Source of the DNA: an uncultured Spirochaetaceae bacterium
Lineage (GTDB): Bacteria; Spirochaetota; Spirochaetia; Treponematales; Treponemataceae
NCBI GenBank assembly: GCA_902799965.1
Contig: CADCCO010000014.1
Location: 1 to 35,049, forward strand
DNA length: 35,049 nucleotides
Direction: 5' to 3'
A model generated the notes under the pieces. The model was not told the origin of the DNA. It saw only the letters and a list, made by a program, of their open reading frames with translations, and did not search any database. The translations under genes were made by a program, and so were the position numbers. Shown piece after piece: positions 29,846-35,049 of the stretch. Position 1 is the first letter of the stretch. Each line of letters starts with the position of its first letter.

Positions 29846-32110
29846 ATGGCAGAATTATTGGCTCCGGCCGGAAACATAGAGTCTCTTGACGCGGCGATTG
29901 GCGAAGGCGCCGACGCGGTTTATTTGGGCTTGAAAACATTCAACGCCCGCCTTAGAAGTTCGAATTTTTCCTTTAGGGAATTTGAGGCGGCGGTTTCTTC
30001 GCTCCATAAAAAAGGAAAAAAGATTTACGTCACTGTGAACACCGTCTGCGAAGAGCGCGAAACCGAGCGCCTCTACCGTTTTTTGGCTTACTTGAACCGA
30101 GTCGGCCCTGACGGCCTGATTGTCCAAGACTACGGCGTTGTCAGAATGTGCCAGGAATTTTTTCCCAATTTGGAATTGCACGCCTCAACGCAAATGAACG
30201 TGGAATCCGCCGCCGCCGTGAACCTTTTGGGAAAGGAAGGATTTAAGCGCGTCGTGCTCGCCCGCGAATTGGGCTTGGAAGAAATAAAGGAAATAAAGGC
30301 GCGTACCGGAGTGGAGCTTGAGGTTTTTACGCACGGCGCTCTTTGCGTAAGCGAGTCCGGCCTTTGCTTGTTCTCAAGCTTTTTGGGCGGAAAAAGCGCC
30401 AACCGCGGAATGTGCGCCCAGGCCTGCCGCCGTTTGTACACAGCCGAAAGCGGCGGAGGCGCCTTTCAGGGCTACTATTTTTCTCCTTGCGACTTGCAGT
30501 TGATAGACAAAATCCCGGACTTGGTCCAGGCGGGCGTGGAGTCCTTTAAGATTGAAGGCCGCATGAAAAGCGCCGAATACGTGGGCAGCGTCGTCGCCGC
30601 ATACAGGTACGTCCTTGACCACTGGCAGGAAAACAAAAAAGAGGCGGTCGCGGCGGCAAAGCGAATGTTGGCCACCGACTTCGCCCGCTCAAAGACTTCT
30701 TATTGGTACAACTTTAAGGAAGTTCAGGACGGCGTTCAAAAGGCCGGCGAGGAAATTTTAAATCCAAACCAAGCGGGCGGAACGGGAATCTATCTTGGAA
30801 AAATCGCTTCGACAAAAGCGGCGCCCGCCGAATTGAGGGAAGCCGCCGCCCAAAAGGACGAGCGCGTTCAGCTTGCTTTGCTAAAGGGCGGCTCTTACAA
30901 TCCCGACCCCGGCGACTCGATACGCATTCACAAAAAGAATGACGCGGGGCGCGAAAGCCATAAAGTCCGCCACGCCGAATTTGACGAGCAGGGCCGCTTG
31001 TGGGTTGACGTTCCGCAAGGCTTTGGAGACGGCGACGAAGTTTATCTTTTGCAAACAAAGTCGATGTCCAAGCGCTACCCGCGAGTTTTGCCTAACGATC
31101 TGGGGCCCTTCAACCACCAGCCCCGCGACGAGCTGCTTCCTGTAATGGACTTGACTCCGGTTCAAAAGAACGAATTGGATTATTTCCCGGAAGGCCTTTA
31201 CGTCCAGGTGTCTTCCGTTCCCGACGTGTTCGCGGCCCAGTCCATGAATCCTGTCCGCATGATTTTGGAATTGAATTCCGAAACATTGTACGACTTGCTG
31301 AACAAAAAGACGGTCCTGCCGCTTTCTAAAAAGCAAATGATTTTGTCGCTTGACCCCTTTTGTCCGCAGGGAATCGAAGATAAGCAAAGCCAAGAAATCG
31401 CGGCTTTGGTCGAGATGGGCTTCAATGTTTTTGTGGCCAACAACATCGCGCACGTTTCGCTTTTGCGCCAAGCGGGCGCCAAGGCGATTGCCGGCCCCTA
31501 CCTCTATTCGTTCAACAAGTGGGCGGTCTCTTGGCTGGAAAACCAAAATTTGGGCGCCTTTGTCTCTCCCTACGAAAATTCCAAGAAGAACCTTGAGGCC
31601 GTCTTTGACAAAAAAATTCGGAGCCGCGTCTTGATTCCTGTTTACGCTTATCCGGCCTTGTTCCGAATGAGATTCAGGCTGCCCAAGGACTACGACTTCA
31701 CTTATTTTTCCGACAAGGAAGAAACGCAGTTCAAAACGATCTCAACCGCCGACGGCTCCTTTGTAATGCCCGAAGCGCCCTTTAGCATTTTGGACAAGGC
31801 CGAAGCCTTAAAGTCGGACGGCTTTAGGCGTTTTTTGGTTGACTTTTCAAAGACCCGCGTGAAGAAGCAGGAAATAAAAGCCGTTCAATTGTCGCTTTCA
31901 AAGCAAATGCCTTTGGAGGGCGTTTCGCGCTTCAATTGGAAGGAAGGCTTTTATTCCGTTTCGCCGGAAGAGTACAAGGCGCGCTTTTCGCAGCCCGCCC
32001 AAGGCGAAACGCAAAAGGCCGGCGCAAGCTCAAGCCCCAAAGGCCTTTCTCCCAAAAGAGGCGCGAAGGCATCTCCTAAAACTGGACGACCTCCTCGCCG
32101 CCGTCGCTAG
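29846..32110 (+). CDS. U32-family RNA hydroxylase (RlhA/TrhP type)
   Basis: This 754-aa protein belongs to the U32 'peptidase' family, whose studied bacterial members RlhA and TrhP use prephenate and an iron-sulfur cluster to hydroxylate C2501 of 23S rRNA or U34 of tRNA. The start MAELLAPAGNIESLDAAIGE, HASTQMNV at 112-119 and the signature EVFTHGALCVSESGLCLFSS at 159-178 followed by NRGMCAQACR are diagnostic; C167, C174, C190 and C194 are candidate cluster ligands. FKIEGRMKSAEYV follows. The length and the extra C-terminal domain favour RlhA over TrhP. The last 40 residues are low-complexity and basic, ending in RPPRRRR. The start is placed at 29846, where the family motif begins. The 3' end overlaps the convergent ssb by 35 bp. 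Confidence 0.85.
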   Translation: MAELLAPAGNIESLDAAIGEGADAVYLGLKTFNARLRSSNFSFREFEAAVSSLHKKGKKIYVTVNTVCEERETERLYRFLAYLNRVGPDGLIVQDYGVVRMCQEFFPNLELHASTQMNVESAAAVNLLGKEGFKRVVLARELGLEEIKEIKARTGVELEVFTHGALCVSESGLCLFSSFLGGKSANRGMCAQACRRLYTAESGGGAFQGYYFSPCDLQLIDKIPDLVQAGVESFKIEGRMKSAEYVGSVVAAYRYVLDHWQENKKEAVAAAKRMLATDFARSKTSYWYNFKEVQDGVQKAGEEILNPNQAGGTGIYLGKIASTKAAPAELREAAAQKDERVQLALLKGGSYNPDPGDSIRIHKKNDAGRESHKVRHAEFDEQGRLWVDVPQGFGDGDEVYLLQTKSMSKRYPRVLPNDLGPFNHQPRDELLPVMDLTPVQKNELDYFPEGLYVQVSSVPDVFAAQSMNPVRMILELNSETLYDLLNKKTVLPLSKKQMILSLDPFCPQGIEDKQSQEIAALVEMGFNVFVANNIAHVSLLRQAGAKAIAGPYLYSFNKWAVSWLENQNLGAFVSPYENSKKNLEAVFDKKIRSRVLIPVYAYPALFRMRFRLPKDYDFTYFSDKEETQFKTISTADGSFVMPEAPFSILDKAEALKSDGFRRFLVDFSKTRVKKQEIKAVQLSLSKQMPLEGVSRFNWKEGFYSVSPEEYKARFSQPAQGETQKAGASSSPKGLSPKRGAKASPKTGRPPRRRR

Positions 32111-32537
32111 CGGCCGCCTGAGCCAATGCCGACGCGGTGGCTTCTTCCGCCGCGTCTTCCGTTTCGGCGCGCGACGCTTCGCTTTCGTCTTGGTCGGCCT
32201 TGTTGAAGCGCTGCTTGAATTCGATTTTTTCCGCGATGATTGTGACGCGGCTTGTGTTCTTGCCTTCGGGCGTTGTCCAGCGGTTTTGCTTTAGGCGGCC
32301 GACAACGCTAAGGCCGCGGCCCTTTTGGCTGAACTTTGCGCAAATCTCGGCCAGCTTTCCAAAGGTTTCCACGTCAAAATACGAAACCTCGTTTTCGTAT
32401 TCGCCGGACGCGGCCTTTTTGTAGTAGTGGTTCACCGCGATCGGGATTTTGCAAATCGGAAAGCCGTTTGGCGTTGTCCTAAAAGCGGGCTCGCGGGTGA
32501 TGTTTCCTTCCACGACAAGACAGTTGATGTTGTTCAT
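32076..32537 (-). CDS. ssb: Single-stranded DNA-binding protein
   Basis: This 153-aa protein is SSB, which coats single-stranded DNA in replication, recombination and repair. The OB fold covers about residues 1-108: NCLVVEGNITREPAFRTTPN, then FDVETFGKLAEICAKF, KGRGLSVVGRLKQNRW and SRVTIIAEKIEF. An acidic Ala/Glu linker follows. The C-terminal tip is GGEEVVQF; it keeps the acidic residues and final Phe but lacks the usual D-I-P-F. The start at 32537 is chosen because AAGGAG lies 6 nt upstream and the fold begins there; a longer frame would add 21 basic residues. Its last 35 bp overlap the end of the U32-family gene on the other strand. Confidence 0.92.
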   Translation of the reverse strand: MNNINCLVVEGNITREPAFRTTPNGFPICKIPIAVNHYYKKAASGEYENEVSYFDVETFGKLAEICAKFSQKGRGLSVVGRLKQNRWTTPEGKNTSRVTIIAEKIEFKQRFNKADQDESEASRAETEDAAEEATASALAQAAASDGGEEVVQF

Positions 32538-32543
32538 AATGAA

Positions 32544-32609
32544 CTCCTTAAAAAAATAGATTTTGAAGAGCCGCGGTCTCAAGGAGGCGCGAGGCCGCAA
32601 AAACTCTTC
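32544..32609 (-). promoter_or_regulatory. Structured ssb leader with possible anti-Shine-Dalgarno loop
   Basis: On the transcript two nested stems form: GAAGAG/CTCTTC (32604-32609 with 32565-32570) and an 8-bp stem (32591-32598 with 32573-32580, one G-U). The 10-nt loop contains CTCCTT, the exact complement of the Shine-Dalgarno AAGGAG at 32544-32549. The leader could therefore hide the ribosome binding site. Autoregulation is speculative. Confidence 0.4.
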
Positions 32610-32610
32610 G

Positions 32611-32642
32611 CATATAAGATATAGTTTTTTTTGTTTTTTAAG
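32611..32642 (-). repeat. 32-bp promoter-like repeat, copy B (upstream of ssb)
   Basis: Identical in all 32 positions to 29758-29789 and in the same orientation relative to the gene it precedes, but 74 nt from the start codon instead of 23. It is likely the ssb promoter or its upstream element. Confidence 0.6.
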
Positions 32643-32710
32643 ACTTTTTTTGAAAAAAAAATGAATTTTTTTGCGAATTTTTTGAATTTTTGCGGAATTT
32701 GAAGGGAAAA

Positions 32711-32749
32711 CGAGTTAAAACTCGCGATTGACAGCGCTCGGAAGAGCGC
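32711..32749 (-). terminator. Terminator-like hairpins after the 640-aa gene
   Basis: Two perfect inverted repeats lie downstream of the stop: GCGCTC-GGAA-GAGCGC (32734-32749) and CGAGTT-AA-AACTCG (32711-32724), the latter followed on the minus strand by TTTT. They probably end the transcript before ssb, though the T run is short. Confidence 0.45.
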
Positions 32750-32779
32750 AGCGACGCAAGGAGGCGGGCGGTTAGCGCG

Positions 32780-34713
32780 CTACATGTTCTTGACCAAGAA
32801 AATCATGTAAAGCTGCACGTAAACGTAAAGCGAATCTTGGTCGGTGATTTTTTGCATGTTGGGCGTTTTGCAGAGCGTTTCGGCCAAGTCCTGGATTCTG
32901 TCCATCGTAAAGCTTTTTCCGCTAATCGTTCGCAAGACTTTTCGCATGTAGTCGCGGATAAGCGAGTTTACGTCTTCGGTAAGGTTCAAGTAGGCCTGCT
33001 TGGTCAACATTCTGTTCCACTGCTTTTTGTAAGAGTTAAGCTCGCGCTCAATCGTGGAGCCTTCGGGAACGATGTTCTCTTCCAGTTTTTTGGCCGCGTG
33101 AATCAAGCCGTCTTTGCGCGACTCGTTCTTTCCGTGGCTGGCGCTCTTGCGCTCTTCCAAGTCGTCCGCGCCGTCGGGGTTGTAAACCGCGTGGGCGGTC
33201 TGCTTCTTTTTCTTTTCGGGCTTTTTGGCGAACAGGCTCATCAGCCACGAGAAGAGAGGAATCGTGTACCAGAAGGGCAAAAGAATTTTCGCGTTGGCCA
33301 AAATCGTCTGCCTGTTGAGCATGAGCAAATTCGAGTAGGGCAAAAGGTCGTCGCCCAAAAAGAGGTTGGCGGAATTTCCAACTTTGTTCGCGCGGGCCAT
33401 TTCGATGTTAAGCACGCTAAGGAACGTGGCGTTCAAAAGCGAGTAAAGGACGGGGTTCAGTTTTTCGACTTCATGCTCAAGGCGCTCGTTAAAGGCCTTG
33501 TCGTCAATCATTTCTTTTTTCTTGTCGTAGTTTTTAAGAACCTCGTACCATTCTTGCGTGAGCGCGTCGTTGATTGTGTCGTGAAGCTCGTTGCACATTC
33601 TGACAATCAGCGGGAAAACTTTCTCTTTGTAGATGAAGTAGCGCGCTCCGCTGGCCGTCTTGAACACAAGCAGGTTGGGAAGCTCGTTGGCCATCGCGTC
33701 GGTGGTTTCCTTTTGCAAGAATTCCTTGAGCGCCTCGTCCTTGTATTGGCCTTGCAGGGGAACGCCTTTCGCGTCAGTGAACTTCAATATTCCGTCCATC
33801 GTGAAGAAGTAGGGCGGCTGCTTCATATGGCTTTGCACCGACTTTAGCGCGTTTTCCTGCTGCATGTTCTTTGCGGACTCGTTCTTGTAGAACGAAGTGA
33901 CTATTTCCGAAATCGCGACGGCCTGCAAAACGTTCACGTCTTCCTGCGTGAAGTCCTTGACCTTTTCGTAGTCCTGCTTGATGAAGTAGCAAAGCTGGCC
34001 CCAAAAGTAAAAGCAGTCGGCGGAATTTTTAAGCGACTGCAAGGCTTCTTCCGGAGACTTTACGAATTGGCTGAAAAAATTCTTGACCGAAATTTCTTTT
34101 CCCGGATTCGATATGCGGAGCTTTTTCAAATAGTAGTCGTGGTACTCGTCCTTTTCCAGCATGTGCTGCATTTTTTCCAAGCTGGCGTTGACCAAGATTG
34201 AGACGGGCACGTTTCCCGGAAAAATTATCGACGGCAAATTCATCGGAACGATGATCGCGTAAAGGTTTTTGTCGTCGGGCTTTTGGTTTTTAAGAAGGTC
34301 AAAAATGATTTCGGTGTATTCGGACTTGATGAGAACTTCGTTGGGCGTTTGCTTGGGCATGTCCTGAATTGTCGGAAAGGGAACCGTCGCGTTGCTCTTT
34401 ATTTCCTTGTAGCGTTCGGCGAATATCGCGTTGAAGTAGCCGGTGACAAAAATCACTTTTTTTGCCGGGTTTGTGTCTATGACTACAATTTGCTTTGATT
34501 GAATGAGGGGCGCGAAGGCCTTTTCCAACTGCGCGCTGGGGTCGCCCAAATAGGGAACAAGGTCGGGCTGTTCTTCCACGTTTTTAGCGGTGTATCGCTT
34601 TACGTAGTCTACGAACGCGGAATATAAAATAAAGGGCGACTTCTGCTTGCTCGCGTAAAAGCGCAGCTCGCGTAAAAGCGCAACAGAACTCCCATGTCGC
34701 TTGTGGCTGCCAT
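32780..34713 (-). CDS. Unknown ~640-aa cytoplasmic protein, 5' end frameshifted by a 17-bp duplication
   Basis: I do not recognise this protein. The long frame has no signal peptide; it is mostly helical, with one hydrophobic stretch near the last third (ILLPFWYTIPLFSWLMSLFA) followed by a Lys-rich linker (KKPEKKKKQ), and ends FLVKNM. The promoter and an ATG at 34713 give MAATSDMGVLLRFYAS, but then a perfect 17-bp tandem repeat (34649-34682) shifts the frame and translation stops after 34 codons at 34609. With one copy the sequence would read MAATSDMGVLLRFYASKQKS and continue into the long frame without a break. The only upstream start in the long frame, a TTG at 34720, overlaps the -10 box, and the next Met is about residue 121. 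The gene therefore appears off, or broken, in this sequence. Confidence 0.65.
34649..34682 (-). repeat. Perfect 17-bp tandem duplication at the 5' end of the 640-aa gene
   Basis: GCTCGCGTAAAAGCGCA occurs at 34649-34665 and 34666-34682 with no gap. Because 17 is not a multiple of 3, one or four copies keep the ATG at 34713 in frame and two do not. Confidence 0.9.
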
Positions 34714-34719
34714 ATTGCA

Positions 34720-34748
34720 AGTATAGCGCATAACCTTAATATTATCAA
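34720..34748 (-). promoter_or_regulatory. Promoter of the 640-aa gene, leaderless arrangement
   Basis: TTGATA (34743-34748), 17 bp, TATACT (34720-34725), then 6 nt (TGCAAT) and the ATG. The 19 bp GCGCTATACTTGCAATATG are identical to those at the hisC start on the other strand. Confidence 0.72.
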
Positions 34749-34766
34749 GACAAAAAAAACGCTCTC

Positions 34767-34856
34767 GGGAGAATCGAACGGCCTTTCTCGCGGTTGCGCT
34801 TTTTGGGCATAACAGAAAGCTCAACGCGCAAAGCGAGCGGCCGTCCGGCTTCTCCC
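34767..34856. repeat. 90-nt interrupted inverted repeat between two divergent genes
   Basis: Nested arms pair across the region: GGGAGAA with TTCTCCC at the ends, GAACGGCC with GGCCGTCC (7 of 8), CTCGC with GCGAG, and TTGCGC with GCGCAA, around an apical loop. On the minus strand it is followed 7 nt later by eight T (34752-34759). It could encode a small structured RNA or be a short mobile palindromic element; no known RNA family is recognised. Confidence 0.5.
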
Positions 34857-34872
34857 TGCGCGTTTTCTTGAC

Positions 34873-34902
34873 TTGCGAAAATTGATTGATTTGCGCTATA
34901 CT
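34873..34902 (+). promoter_or_regulatory. Promoter of hisC, leaderless arrangement
   Basis: TTGCGA (34873-34878), 18 bp, TATACT (34897-34902), then TGCAAT and the ATG at 34909. The -10 to ATG block is the same as at the divergent 640-aa gene. Confidence 0.62.
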
Positions 34903-34908
34903 TGCAAT

Positions 34909-35049
34909 ATGCTATCCACACGAATGAAGAACTTGGACCCCTACAAGCCCGGCGAGCAGCCGCGCGACAGGGACTACATAAAGCTTAACGCAAACGAAAA
35001 TCCGTATCCGCCCGCGCCAAGCGTGGCCGCCGCCGCCGCCGCGTATGTC
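34909..35049 (+). CDS. hisC: Histidinol-phosphate aminotransferase family, N-terminal part (cut by window edge)
   Basis: The 47 visible codons encode [20 protein letters not shown] followed by [15 protein letters not shown]. The LxPYxPG and KLNxNENPxxPxP motifs are the family start of HisC, a PLP enzyme that converts imidazole-acetol phosphate to histidinol phosphate in histidine synthesis; related aminotransferases share this start, so the exact substrate is not proven. There is no Shine-Dalgarno; the -10 box ends 6 nt before the ATG, supporting 34909 over the internal ATG at 34924. The rest is beyond the right edge. Confidence 0.85.
   Translation, partial: MLSTRMKNLDPYKPGEQPRDRDYIKLNANENPYPPAPSVAAAAAAYV

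Noticed and set aside
34764..34860. tRNA-like sequence on the minus strand (a GTTCGATTC T-arm-like motif and pairing ends)
   Set aside because: The arms form one long hairpin; no anticodon arm or D arm with the right spacing can be drawn and there is no CCA-proximal layout.

Overview
The window reads as the chromosome of a Treponema-like spirochaete, probably host-associated. The evidence is two class B periplasmic flagellins, a spirochaete flagellar-collar-type TPR protein, and two gene blocks that from memory match Treponema pallidum order: tamB-bamA-skp-mutS, and flaB/fliD/pilZ/tsaE/tsaB. There is no rRNA, tRNA, insertion sequence, CRISPR array or reverse transcriptase in the window.

Layout. 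Positions 1-230 (minus) hold the start of tmk. From 346 to 10436 (plus) runs an envelope-biogenesis operon, tamB, bamA and skp, with mutS overlapping the end of skp by 1 nt. From 18393 down to 10459 (minus) lies a motility block: two flaB flagellins, flaG, fliD, an unknown 196-aa protein, a membrane-anchored PilZ protein, an unknown 87-aa protein, then the t6A genes tsaE and tsaB. At 18677-19841 (plus) is an isolated surface-lipoprotein gene. It is followed by rdgB (minus), a divergent sigma-factor-like gene (plus), a 1494-aa FlcA-like TPR protein and a polyprenol-kinase-like protein (plus), a membrane protein (minus), a DUF2259-like secreted protein (plus), a lamin-tail-type envelope protein (minus), a U32 RNA hydroxylase (plus), ssb (minus), a conserved 640-aa protein (minus) and the start of hisC (plus).

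The most unusual locus is the lipoprotein at 18736-19694. It has a strong sigma-70 promoter and ribosome binding site, but a run of eight G inside the signal peptide puts the start codon out of frame. Nine G would give a complete lipoprotein with an LTSC lipobox. Its C-terminal domain is of the FISUMP/C-type-lectin kind, and the last 60 residues look like the variable region of a diversity-generating retroelement target. This suggests a surface protein with both an on/off switch and a hypervariable ligand face, diversified by a retroelement elsewhere in the genome. A second possible switch is a perfect 17-bp tandem duplication at 34649-34682, which breaks the 5' end of the 640-aa gene; one copy restores the frame.

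Regulation seen in the sequence: five genes (rdgB, the 271-aa membrane protein, the U32 protein, the 640-aa protein, hisC) have a -10 box 6-9 nt before the start codon and no Shine-Dalgarno, so they look leaderless. Sigma-28-type promoters precede the second flaB, the DUF2259-like gene and possibly flcA. Both flagellins have long structured leaders, one with a CsrA-type GGA hairpin loop. Short dispersed repeats appear to have been inserted in frame into tsaB. All functional names rest on motif recognition by eye; no database search was run.
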